From Glomus cerebriforme (taxonomy: Eukaryota > Glomeromycota > Glomeromycetes > Glomerales > Glomeraceae), in the NCBI GenBank assembly GCA_003550305.1, contig QKYT01000652.1:1-26051 (forward strand): 26,051 nucleotides of DNA, given 5' to 3'. Position 1 is the first letter of the stretch, and each line of letters starts with the position of its first letter. A model generated the notes under the pieces. That model made no database searches, was not told where the DNA came from, and saw nothing but the letters and a program-made list of their open reading frames with translations. The position numbers and the translations under genes were made by a program. Positions 1 to 8,954 of this stretch are shown here, piece by piece.

Positions 1-568
1 TAATTTAAGTATGAATATATTATATATTTTTCAATAGTATTAAAAAAAACCTGGTAAATCTAACAAAATTCATGTATAAAAATTGTAAAATTAGCTAAAA
101 TATAAACTGGAATGGTGACTTTCTCCATAGTAAACTCGTTGAATTTTATAATGAAAGATAAAAAATTTTTTTTTTGTGGCTTATCCAGGTTTCGTAATAT
201 TGATTGGTAAGTTATTGTTACATTTAAGCATGACTATGTGGGACAAAATTGAAGTTAAAACATGTGAATTGACATCATTCATATAAGGATCTGTGATAAA
301 TTTACTAATTAATTTTGTATCATTGAGTGGCAGATTGGCAATTAATTTGTTCTATTTCTGAATTAAGTTTTAAGTTTAATATCATTTGTGATTTCATTAC
401 TTTTTGCTTCCATTTACAATCTTTTTCAGTTAGAAAATGATTATAATTATTATTTTTTTATTTTTATTTTTTATTTTTATTTTTAATGTTATATTTTTTT
501 TGTTTAATTTGTTTAGTTTAGTTTTACATTATTTTATATAATATTTTATATTGATAGAAAATAAAAGG

Positions 569-590
569 CACATGATTTGTAGATCATGTG
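569..590. repeat. Short perfect inverted repeat
   Basis: Arms CACATGAT and ATCATGTG are perfectly complementary over 8 bp around the loop TTGTAG. Another CACATG follows a few bases later. It could be a palindromic protein-binding site or the remnant of a foldback element. Nothing around it decides between these. Confidence 0.45.
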
Positions 591-693
591 ATGTCACATG
601 TTTAGTCACAAAAATCATAATAGTCATGATAGTTAGATTAGTTTAATTAATTATGATTATTAAGATTTATTAGATTAGTTAAATTTATTTTAT

Positions 694-757
694 TTGTTAT
701 ATTTATTATATTAGTTATATTTGTTATATTTGTTATATTTATTATATTTATTTTATT
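694..757. repeat. 9-bp tandem microsatellite
   Basis: Units of the type TTATATTTG or TTATATTTA recur in tandem, about six to seven times, with one or two substitutions between units. This is a simple AT-rich tandem array in gene-free DNA. No function is implied. Confidence 0.7.
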
Positions 758-787
758 ATTATTTGTGTAATGAAATATTCTTATAAA

Positions 788-925
788 AAGGAGAGATTTT
801 GGATGTAAGTTAGAACTTTAGTCTATTACCACGAACAAGGATAATAACTCAAGTCATTTAGAGTTATCTCTGCGAACAAAGGGATTAATTCTAAAATCTA
901 ATCGATACATCCACAAATTTTTCTT
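788..925. repeat. Imperfect palindrome with cloverleaf-like internal hairpins
   Basis: The outer arms (about 788-821 and 891-925) are complementary: GGATGTA (801-807) pairs with TACATCC (906-912), TTAGA with TCTAA, and the outermost AAGGAGAG pairs with the distal TTTTTCTT if G-U pairs are allowed. Inside sit three small hairpins: ATTACC/GGATAAT with one bulge around 825-844, ATAACTC/GAGTTAT (844-867) with a 10-base loop, and ATCTCT/AGGGAT (866-885). The first and third loops share the heptamer CGAACAA. The whole forms a four-way cloverleaf about 138 nt long. No hammerhead core and no tRNA A/B boxes are seen. It may be a foldback transposable element or an unrecognised structured RNA. Structure is seen by hand pairing only. 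Confidence 0.5.
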
Positions 926-1889
926 AATAAAAACTATATGTTATTATCATAAAACTATCTTGAAAGTATTCTTAATTTTGGCCTTCAGAATTATAAAAGT
1001 TAATCATAAAGCTAGGATAAACTCTTATTAACTTGGATCACGTGTAAAATTTCAGTCCTTTGTATTTGTCAAGATAATAATATAAATTTATTATATTGGT
1101 TAAATTTCGCAATATGAAACTTCATTTATAAAGTTAAATCAAATATACTATCTTATTCCTTTACTTTATATATATGCAATATTAAATAATCATTTTAACT
1201 GTTATTTATATAACCTATAAATGCTATCCAAATTATTTTAGAATATCATAAATATAATTTAAAATATACAAATTCATTCAGTTTATATATAATTTACTAA
1301 ATAAAGTATTAAAATAATTTGGGATGCCAAAAATAATTTGGAATTTTACTATATCCAAATTGATTTTAGAATTTAAGTAGTATTTATAATATACAAACTT
1401 ATTAATATATTATTTTTTTCTTCTTAATCTTTTTATATTATCTTAACTCAAACTATTTCTAATAAAAAAATAGTTAGCAACTATTTAGAATAAGCTTATT
1501 TAAAAATTACTTATTTACATTATAACAATCAATATTTTACTAAACTTTTAAACTTCACAATATTAATTTTTCTTGCTTTAAAATTATCAAATATGAAACT
1601 AATATACTTATTACCAAATATAATAAATTTTTATTTTACTATAAATAATAATATATTAGAAAGCATTTTTTTAAGAATAAGATTTATTAACTTAGAAGTA
1701 TGCTTTGAAATTTGATTAATCCAAATATCTGATAATTTATTTAAAAAATAATTAGATTTAAATTGATCTATTTGTATTATTAGATTGATTAAATGGATTA
1801 ATGAATATCTGATCAATTTAATAATATATTTGTATTACTAGTTTACTAAATGATCTGAATTGTTCATCAAATATCTGCATAATTAATCT
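926..1889. other. AT-rich intergenic region, no gene seen
   Basis: No open frame here has protein-like composition. A 61-codon minus-strand frame at 1631-1816 is made almost entirely of Ile, Asn, Leu and Lys, as expected from random AT-rich DNA. One CACGTG hexamer lies at 1039-1044. No repeat structure stands out beyond A/T runs. Confidence 0.7.
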
Positions 1890-3060
1890 GATAAAAGATA
1901 TTCCTTAAAGGAAAAAAGTAAAAGAAACATTAATAATATTTCAAAAATATAAAAACTCTAAAAAAATCTAAAAATTAACTTACTTTCATAATATAAACTA
2001 AAATTTAGTTCAGAAAAGATATTTCTTAAAAAAAAAAAAGTAAAAGAAATATTAATAATATTCTAAAGACAAAAAAAAAATCTGAAAAATCAACTTATTT
2101 TTTATAATCCAAGCCAAAATCCAGTTTAAAAAAATGGTTTCTAAAGAAAAAAAAGTAAAAAAAATATTAATGATATTTTAAGATAAAAAAAAATCCCCAA
2201 AAAATCTAAAAAATTCACTTTTTATAATTCAAACTGAAATCCAGTTCAGAAAGATATCTCCTTAAAAAAAAGAAGTAGAAAAACTTTGATTTCTAACTTA
2301 CCTTTTGTATTTCAAATTGAATTTCAGGTTCAGAAAGGTATTTTCTATAAAAAAAAAAAGAAAAAGAAATATTAATAATAGAAAAAAGTAATTTATCGTC
2401 ATGGTGATGCATTACCACCCCGTTATGTAACATATTATATCACGTGACTTATACTATATAATAATTTGTTACCCTTATGTCACAGTATAGTTTTTCATTT
2501 TTACTATTTATTCTAGGAACTTAAAATTTTTCAGTGTGATAAATACCATTTGTCATATAATATTCATCACATATTTAATTTTGCCCAAATTTTATAATGC
2601 TGGTCAAAATATCTTTATTTGAAACTTAGGTAATATTACACAATCCAAAAAGGCAATTTTGTTTCTCTCAAAAATTGAAATTTTGGGGTACTAAGATTCC
2701 CAAAAAGTCAATTTTATTGCAGATTATTTAATTCTGACTGGAATTATAAATTACGTGATACTAGCGATGCATCACTATGGTGATAAATTACAAAATCCTT
2801 AATAATATTTCTAATAATAAAAAAAAATGAAAATTTCCTTCTTTTAATTTATCTTTATAATCCAAACTGAAATTCAGATCTAAGAAAGTATTCCTTATAG
2901 AAAAAAAAGGAATATTAATAATATTTTTAATAATAAAAAAAAAATAAAAATTCTCTCATTCTAACTTATTTTTATAATTCAAGTTAAAATCTAAGTTCAG
3001 AAAGGTATTTCCTATAAAAAAAAGGAATGTTAATAATATTTCAAAAATAAAAAAAAAAAC
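1890..3060. repeat. Degenerate minisatellite, unit about 100-120 bp
   Basis: A unit recurs with substitutions and length changes. It has the order CAGAAAGGTATTTCCT, an A-rich run, GGAATATTAATAATATTTC, a second A-rich run, ACTTATTTTTATAATTCAA and then CTGAAATC. Copies begin near 1893, 2012, 2129, 2245, 2331, 2880 and 2997. The array is interrupted between about 2388 and 2791 by an element with terminal inverted repeats, and repeat sequence resumes directly after it, so the array is older than the insertion. No coding potential was seen in either strand. Confidence 0.65.
2388..2791. mobile_element. 404-bp non-autonomous element with terminal inverted repeats
   Basis: The 25 bases at 2388-2412 are the reverse complement of 2767-2791 with three mismatches. 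Both ends start GTAATTTATC and share GTGATGCAT at the inner end. The element sits inside a minisatellite whose units continue on both sides, which is good evidence of insertion. Target duplication cannot be judged because both flanks are runs of A (AAAA on each side). There is no open frame inside. The core carries two related segments, CCAAAAAGGCAATTTTG and CCAAAAAGTCAATTTTA, and one CACGTG (2441-2446). The superfamily is undetermined. Confidence 0.65.
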
Positions 3061-4010
3061 TAGGAAAGTATAGGATTTTAAAATATCTGAAATATACTAT
3101 ATATCATATATAATACCTAATTGTCTGGAGCGAAGCGAAAGACTATATATTTTTATGCGAGGTGATAACCATTATGATCACGTAGCAATTTCTGTTTGTC
3201 CGGTCACGTGCCTTAAATTTGATTGATTGATAATAAATAAATATTGATTACTAAAAAATAAAAATATGCACTCTGAACTTAAAATGGTTTCCATTTCCTA
3301 GTTTATTTAAATGATTAACTGTATAATTATTATGATGTAATATTCTATTAAAACCTTTTAAATATATCTTATTTTTTATATCTTTGTTCCTTTTTAAGAT
3401 ATTTTATATACTGTATTTAAATATTCCTATTTTTTATATAATTAAAGAAACAAGAACTATTAGAAAATCTGAAGTATTTGATAAATTATAGTATAACTGT
3501 ACAAGTGTAATAATAAAATGTAATAGTAAAATTAAAAGTAAAAATGTAATACAAAAAAGTTTAACAAAATGTAACAATAAAAACATTAAGAGAATGTGAA
3601 ATTTCCTTAAACAAAAAAAAATAAATATTACAAACCACATGTTATACTTGATTCTATTGTTATTGTTAGTTATACCTGATCCTGTGGTTATTTATGTGAT
3701 GTGATAGACAGATATTATATGGTTTTGACTGTAACTTACTGTTCTCTATTATATTTTAGACAATAATATTTTTTTTTATTTTATGCAACTTTGTTTTATA
3801 TATCTTTTTTTTACATTTTATTTTTAAAAGTAAAATGGTAGTTATTGAAAATAAGAGAAATAAAAAAATATATAATCATTTATCATAAAAGAAACAAAGA
3901 TAATGAAATATAAGAGAAAAACTAATGATAGTACATTATTTTGAAAATAATAATAAAAATAATATATGTGGAACTTCCAAAAAATTTGATATTTAACCTA
4001 AATAATTGTA
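3061..4010. other. AT-rich intergenic region, no gene seen
   Basis: I find no supported gene here. The minus-strand frame at 3434-3640 is Leu/Ile/Phe-rich low-complexity translation of T- and A-runs, and I do not accept it. A GC-richer patch at 3121-3215 includes a CACGTG hexamer at 3205-3210 but has no coding signal. Confidence 0.65.
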
Positions 4011-4014
4011 TGAT

Positions 4015-4255
4015 TGGATAAAGAAAAAAGAAATATTATTATTAACTACTTCTTGCTCATATGACTAAACTTCATTTAGGCAAACCTGCTAAATATCCAA
4101 AATTAGAAGATGATTTATATATATGGTTATATAAAAAAAAAAGATAAAGAAAATGCTATTATTCAAAAATTAATTACTAGTAAAACTATTTCTTTATCTA
4201 AAAGTCCAGAATTTTTAGCAAATAATCTAAGTATTGCTGGAAACAGTTAGTCAGC
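4015..4255 (+). pseudogene. Remnant resembling a CENP-B/pogo-type transposase DNA-binding domain
   Basis: Starting at the ATG at 4061, one frame reads MTKLHLGKPAKYPKLEDDLY followed by IWLYKKKR and a stop. One base later a second frame continues KENAIIQKLITSKTISLSK and SPEFLANNLSIAGNS before a stop. A preceding frame at about 4016 reads WIKKKEILLL. The order Trp-x-x-Lys-Lys-Glu, then Gly-x-x-x-Lys-Tyr-Pro-x-Leu-Glu-x-x-Leu-Tyr-x-Trp, resembles the second helix-turn-helix of CENP-B and pogo/Tigger transposases. At least two frameshifts and no catalytic domain nearby make this a fossil. The assignment rests on motif recall only. Confidence 0.45.
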
Positions 4256-4632
4256 TCAAATAATAAGTAAGGGGAATACAGAACATCTTGAGTTAAAGTA
4301 TATAGAATATATAGTCCTTTGCTTATACTCTGGACTAGTTAAATTATTTTACATTATAATTGGTTTAATATTTATTAGATACAAGTAATTTTTATAATGA
4401 TACTTTTGGCCAGATAAATTTACCACATGTTATGATTTTATTAAAGCTTTTATAAAATATTATTATTGGTAATTACTAACCCCAATTTTTTTAAAACAAA
4501 TTTTGGGTTGGATGATGAGTAGAAAATCATTTTGGCTAAATAATTTTTAAATGGTATATTTTATTAAACTATATCCATTAAATGATTCTGGGCAATCTGA
4601 ATTTTTTTTTTTTGATAAATTTATTAAACATT

Positions 4633-4641
4633 TTTTTATAT
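4633..4641. repeat. Left 9-bp target-site duplication
   Basis: TTTTTATAT immediately precedes the left end of the inverted-repeat element and is repeated exactly right after its right end at 5370-5378. A 9-bp duplication is typical of Mutator-like (MULE) elements. Confidence 0.75.
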
Positions 4642-5369
4642 GGGAAAATTTATTCCTCACCCCGGGGAGAGATCGATATTCCTCACCCCCCTGATCACAT
4701 TTCCATTTTTGGCATCACCCTTAAACAATGTTTATTTGTTTATCATTCTAATAATAAACTTTTCAAATCTTTTTCTCCTTTCTTTCTTTTCTTTCTTTTT
4801 GTTTTAAAAATTTATTTTAGAAGTTTTCATTAATTAATAAAGCTAAATATTTTTTCAATAGTGGTTTAGAACTTGTGTAAAATTTTATNATAAAGTTATA
4901 TTTTATAATTTCAANAAACGCNCTTTTCATATTGTATAGAGATTTCACAACACAATTTTGTTATTTTAGTTAAACTAAATAGATGAAAAATACTTAAAAT
5001 AATTGTTCAGCAGGTATGGAAATACTTGTATATGGCTAACTCAAGTGGTTGTGGAGTTATGAATTTTTTTTGTAAAAATACTTAAACGCGTTTTGTTTTT
5101 TTACTTTCAAGCGTAATTTGAACACTTTGGCCAAAGAAAACAAGTAAAGGAAGCTTAAGTAAAGTTGTTCAGCAGGCATGGAAATAATTGCATATTAATT
5201 TTCATGAGGCTAGCTCAAGTGGTTGTGGAGTTATGAATTTTTTTGTAATAATATTAAAGACGCGTTTTTGGAAAAAATTTAAAATGCAATCATTATATTA
5301 TATCATTATATAATCACGTGACGGGGTGAGGAATATTGATCTCACCCGGGGTGAGGAATAATTTTTCCC
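4642..5369. mobile_element. 728-bp MULE-like non-autonomous element (MITE)
   Basis: The two ends are inverted repeats of about 48 bp (4642-4689 and 5323-5369) with only a few differences, starting GGGAAAA. Each inverted repeat itself contains two direct copies of ATTCCTCACCCC separated by a GGGG/GGGT-GAGATC core, so the termini are unusually GC-rich for this window. The flanks carry a perfect 9-bp direct duplication. The interior has two diverged direct repeats of about 100 bp (about 5005-5095 and 5167-5270), each running from GTTCAGCAGG through CAAGTGGTTGTGGAGTTATG to an ACGCGTTTT end. There is no transposase frame, so movement would need a partner element elsewhere. Three Ns fall inside (4889, 4915, 4922). 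Confidence 0.8.
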
Positions 5370-5378
5370 TTTTTATAT
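5370..5378. repeat. Right 9-bp target-site duplication
   Basis: This is an exact copy of TTTTTATAT found left of the element at 4633-4641. Confidence 0.75.
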
Positions 5379-5773
5379 AATGCTATAATAAGTGTGGGCG
5401 GTTGTGACAATGAATTCCTAATCTCAATTTCTCACTATTACATTAATAAACTTATTGACTAATGCTATTCTTTGAAATGTGATATAAAAGATTTAACATG
5501 TATTTAAAAATTACATTTGTTATTGAGTGTAACATGATAAGAAGGTACATAAACAAAATACCAAAAAAGAGAAATTGGAATTCCCTGCTGCGGGATTACA
5601 TAAATGTAACATATAAATTTAGAAATATACAATAAGCAGGTTTAAAATGTTTCAGAACCCTGCATGTACTGCATCCTATCATTAGATGAAACTCTCAAAA
5701 AATTTTGATCCCCTTGTTCATTTTGCTCAAAAACTCAACTTCTCAAAAAGTGCAATAAAAAGTATTCAATTCG
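5379..5773 (+). promoter_or_regulatory. Upstream region of the membrane protein gene
   Basis: This is a 395-base gene-free interval. A pyrimidine-rich segment with CTCAAAAACTCAACTTCTC precedes an AATAAAAAG stretch about 20 bases before the ATG. A TATA-like ATATAAATTTAG lies near 5613. There is no firm promoter element, and the assignment is by position. Confidence 0.35.
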
Positions 5774-6886
5774 ATGAAAACAAGTCAAAAGTCATATATG
5801 GGGAACCAACATTCGTCTGGATCTATTTTCTCTTCAATTGACCAAGGTCAATTTCTTGTGAAAATTTTAATATATTATTATGTATTCACTTCCGTCATTG
5901 TTCGTGCCGATGATGCGTATAATCCAGACCAAGACGCTTTTAATTTCGTAATGACCACTTTTATACCTTTCATAACACTTTATGGATTATATTTAATCAA
6001 ACGGCAAAAAACTAAAAGAAACGAGAAAATTGTAAAAAACGAAATTGATAAATCTCTAGTATATTTTGAAGGGATTCTTACCGACATGGGTACTGTCATT
6101 GCATGCTTTATCGTACCTTTGATCGGTTTCGGTTTTGCCGAAATACCAATAAATAATCATCGTGTTTTCATTTACGGAAGTTGTTCCAGTTTATTTGCTT
6201 GTGCTTCTTTAATTACCTATTTTTGGTTAATAGAAATTTTCGCTCACAAAAGTTTTAAACATTTACGAGATAGAGGTCATCTTTTACAGTATAATATATT
6301 GTTGACCATTCCGTTTGCGATCATGGACATATTTTATATAATATTTGCATTTTCTGTTGATAATTTAAATATTAAAATCATTGTTTTTACTTATTATGGA
6401 ATTTCACTCATATGTAAGACTATAGCCAAGATTAAATTTGGACATGATCGAATAAAATTTTTAAAATATGTCACCTTATTAAGTTTACTCGCTTATTTAG
6501 TCTTTACATGTTATTTATCCGCCGTGTTTCTTAGTACGAATTTTTATCAAACACAATTTATTCTTTTGATTGTGACTTTGGCTATATTTAGAATTTTTTA
6601 TTACTTTGATGAAGATGACGAAGATGAAGAGGATGAGGAGGATGAAGATAAGAATGAAAATGGGGATAGCGAAGATGATAGGGGTAATAATTATGTGGAT
6701 GATGATGAAGAGACAGGAAATACAAATAAGGATGAGAAACGATGTCTTACTCATGGATATATCAATTTTCTTATGTCTTTTAAAAGAGGAGATGAGCGAC
6801 GAAAATATAAATTTCGTCCTACTTTATTTATATGGATAGCATGTATAGTAATTCCATTCACGGTGTTTATTCCCGTATTATTATAA
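5774..6886 (+). CDS. Polytopic membrane protein of unknown function, 370 aa
   Basis: I do not recognise this family. The intact, intronless frame predicts a signal peptide or signal anchor at residues 27-45 (ending VRA before ADDAYNPDQ) and then about seven further hydrophobic segments near 57-75, 101-122, 132-155, 172-194, 198-217, 232-253 and 258-277. A strongly acidic Asp/Glu-rich tract at 279-312 is followed by a basic stretch (336-348) and a final hydrophobic segment at 350-370 that ends the protein. The acidic tract probably lies in a loop before the last membrane segment. Codon use is less AT-extreme than in the surroundings, and the segments are well ordered, which supports a real gene. 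An in-frame second Met (residue 9) begins MGNQHSS, which would fit an N-myristoylation consensus if it is the true start. The cellular membrane is not determinable. Confidence 0.85.
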   Translation: MKTSQKSYMGNQHSSGSIFSSIDQGQFLVKILIYYYVFTSVIVRADDAYNPDQDAFNFVMTTFIPFITLYGLYLIKRQKTKRNEKIVKNEIDKSLVYFEGILTDMGTVIACFIVPLIGFGFAEIPINNHRVFIYGSCSSLFACASLITYFWLIEIFAHKSFKHLRDRGHLLQYNILLTIPFAIMDIFYIIFAFSVDNLNIKIIVFTYYGISLICKTIAKIKFGHDRIKFLKYVTLLSLLAYLVFTCYLSAVFLSTNFYQTQFILLIVTLAIFRIFYYFDEDDEDEEDEEDEDKNENGDSEDDRGNNYVDDDEETGNTNKDEKRCLTHGYINFLMSFKRGDERRKYKFRPTLFIWIACIVIPFTVFIPVLL

Positions 6887-7633
6887 TTAATATTTTGCTA
6901 TTTTATCTTTAAAGAAATTTGTATCTTCAGTAATAATTATTAATTATTAAATGAACTTTTCATTTGTTTTAATTTTACTACTAGATTATAAAAAATTTTT
7001 TTTTATATATAACGTACGAGTAATAAAACATTAAACGGTCTGGGAGTTATAAAACCAGTTGTAAAAATATAAAATTCTAAAGCACGTGACTTTATTCATC
7101 CGGATTCCGTATTATAATCCGGATTATATTGAACCCTTGACTTTACAACTTTATTAGTCTGATCGATATTTGATCGGAATTTTCCCATGTTACATATTAA
7201 TGGATCTTCAATGCATCATGCAATTATTTTAAGCGCACATTTAAATTATAAAATAAAAAATAAATTAAATGCCTAAAACAAAGAAGTAATGGTCTATTTA
7301 TACTGTAATAATGTAAAAAAAAAATTATTGCGTGTTTGCTTTAAGTAGTTAAATCAAAATAAGTGGTGCTTAAATATAATGTTTAAAAAATGTTTTCCAC
7401 AACAGAAATTTTACGTTTCAATTATGCAACATTAAATCACTTGACAAACTTTGACAAACATTCCTTCTGTAAAGTCAAACCAATTAAATTTGAAATAAAC
7501 AATCCATACATTAAATGAAATTTAATTATATTGTTTTTGGATAAAAAAAAACGCGCGTATAAATTTAGTTCAAATAGCCTTTGTTTCTTTTTTTACTTTT
7601 ACCAAAACATTTACAAAATCAAAATTTACTCAG
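6887..7633. other. Intergenic region between two plus-strand genes
   Basis: This region of about 750 bases contains no supported gene. It includes the 3' end of the membrane protein gene (AT-rich, no clear single poly(A) signal), a CACGTG at 7083-7088, a 16-bp perfect palindrome at 7113-7128, and then AT-rich DNA leading into the next promoter. Confidence 0.6.
7113..7128. promoter_or_regulatory. 16-bp perfect palindrome with a nearby half repeat
   Basis: TATAATCCGGATTATA is perfectly self-complementary. Its 8-bp core ATCCGGAT also occurs 19 bp upstream at 7098-7105. Two identical palindromic cores about two helical turns apart look like a dimeric transcription-factor site. No factor can be named. 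Confidence 0.4.
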
Positions 7634-7853
7634 TTTTTTTTTTTTTTTAAAAAAAAAACAACGACGACTTATTAAAATAAAGTTTACTTTCTTTTTTTAG
7701 TCGTCTATATTTATCTTTCTTAAAAAGAGCGCTTATAAAAGTTTGAACTTGGAAAGCGCTGATAACTTTCTTTCTTTCTTTTTTTTTTTTAAAAAAAAAA
7801 AAATACGCTGAGTTTTTTTTAAGGACTTGTTATATATACCAATAATAATAATA
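7634..7853 (+). promoter_or_regulatory. Probable core promoter of the coiled-coil protein gene
   Basis: TATAAAA lies at 7734-7740, about 115 bases before the ATG. It sits inside an inverted repeat AGCGCTT (7728-7734) / AAGCGCT (7754-7760). Upstream is another inverted repeat, GACGACT (7663-7669) / AGTCGTC (7699-7705). The segment is bounded on each side by a T-run directly followed by an A-run (7634-7658 and about 7780-7803), and a CTTT-rich stretch precedes the start. Pyrimidine tracts and a TATA box are common in fungal promoters. The nested inverted repeats are seen directly, and their role is inferred. Confidence 0.5.
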
Positions 7854-8954
7854 ATGTCAACTACCACGGCTTCTCGTTTACCTTCACGACTCCCCGCCAA
7901 ATCAGGCAAAACTGTAAATGGAACTTCAACTGGGCAACAACAAAAAACTCTTTCTACGCCTTCAAAATTACAAAAAGTATCAGTAAAAACGAAACAGAAG
8001 CCACCATCATCTGGTATGAATAAGAGTCCTAATACCATTTCGTCCACCACGCAATTACAATCAACTACCAATAGCGACGCTCCTACTGCAACAACGACAA
8101 ATGTTGATCAAACGACAAAAAAACGACCACCTATTAAGACGAATATTGATGTTACGAATAAATCTTCGCCGGTAAGAAGTATGTTACCCTCCCCAAAATC
8201 AAGTATTTCTTCATCGATTACAAATGAGTCTAAAAGCCCTACAAAGAGAAATTTAATAGCGCAAACAGCTAAACAAACATCCCTATTGAAGCGGAAAAGT
8301 GAGGATATTACCGGTCGTAATGTACGTGTTGCACCCTCCTCAGATAACAAAAAATCCAATATCCAATCTCCCAAATCTATCACATCAAAAATCACGCCCC
8401 GTAAGAAGGCAACATCAAAAACACAACAACAATCTCGCATTTCTATGAAGAATTCTGTTAATTCCACTACTCCTACTCGAAAAACCGAATCTCGTACAGA
8501 AAATATCAAACTTCTCGCAGAAATTGATGAGCTCCGAGCCGAAAACAAAAAACTACAGGCTGAGAATAAGGAGCTCAGGCAAGAAAAAGGTTTGTTGACA
8601 GTCGATGTTTGTCAAATGGAACATCGTTTAGCATGTGAAGAATCACGTGTTTTCGAGTTGGAGGTGGATGTTGCCGATTTACGTAAACAATGTAGTTTAT
8701 TAAATGGAAAACATGATCAATTAGATCGCAACCGTGACCAATATCAAAACGAATTAGAAATTGCCAATAACTTAATTATGGAGCAAGCTGTCACCATGTC
8801 CGATCAACAATCTCTCATTGAAGAGCTCATGGCCCAATTGGACGAACAAGAACGCGTTTGTCAAGACCTCCAGAATGTCATCGATAACTTCAAAACGAAA
8901 CATAATATCCTTGATGAACTCAAAGACATTAACTTTGCTTGGCAACTTTTCTAA
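7854..8954 (+). CDS. Basic Ser/Thr-rich protein with C-terminal coiled coil, 366 aa
   Basis: This is an intact single-exon gene of no recognised family. The start is the ATG at 7854 (MSTTTASRLP); the open frame extends 9 codons upstream but only to a TTG. Residues 1-212 are low-complexity, basic and rich in Ser, Thr, Lys and Gln. They carry many proline-directed phosphorylation-type motifs (TPSK, KSPN, SSPVR, LPSPK, KSPTK, QSPK, TPRK, TPTRK). Residues 213-358 form a long heptad-rich coiled coil (for example LLAEIDELRAENKKLQAENK), ending in INFAWQLF. A basic, SP/TP-rich head with a coiled-coil tail is a layout seen in cytoskeleton- or spindle-associated proteins, but that role is only a guess. 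An AATAAA lies at 9312. A long antisense frame over the same DNA is a compositional shadow. Confidence 0.88.
   Translation: MSTTTASRLPSRLPAKSGKTVNGTSTGQQQKTLSTPSKLQKVSVKTKQKPPSSGMNKSPNTISSTTQLQSTTNSDAPTATTTNVDQTTKKRPPIKTNIDVTNKSSPVRSMLPSPKSSISSSITNESKSPTKRNLIAQTAKQTSLLKRKSEDITGRNVRVAPSSDNKKSNIQSPKSITSKITPRKKATSKTQQQSRISMKNSVNSTTPTRKTESRTENIKLLAEIDELRAENKKLQAENKELRQEKGLLTVDVCQMEHRLACEESRVFELEVDVADLRKQCSLLNGKHDQLDRNRDQYQNELEIANNLIMEQAVTMSDQQSLIEELMAQLDEQERVCQDLQNVIDNFKTKHNILDELKDINFAWQLF

Larger units (their letters stand above)
1..787. other. AT-rich intergenic region, no gene seen
   Basis: I see no convincing coding segment on either strand here. The DNA is dominated by A and T runs. It holds a short hairpin at 569-590 (CACATGAT, six-base loop, ATCATGTG) and a 9-bp microsatellite at about 694-757, both listed separately. 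No RNA gene with recognisable polymerase III boxes was seen. Confidence 0.7.

Noticed and set aside
788..925. tRNA, 5S rRNA or hammerhead ribozyme
   Set aside because: No polymerase III A/B boxes, no CTGATGA/GAAA core and no 5S-like sequence. Only the general cloverleaf outline is similar.
6515..6839. Minus frame 6515-6754 and plus frame 6606-6839 inside the membrane protein gene
   Set aside because: Both are produced by the repetitive GAT/GAA acidic tract read in other frames.
7733..8071. 112-codon minus-strand open frame
   Set aside because: It is antisense to the start of the same gene and ends in lysine/phenylalanine runs translated from T/A homopolymers.
8108..8548. 146-codon minus-strand open frame
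   Set aside because: It lies antisense to the low-complexity Ser/Thr/Lys-rich part of the coiled-coil gene and reads as a compositional shadow. The plus frame has coherent coiled-coil structure, a promoter and a poly(A) signal.
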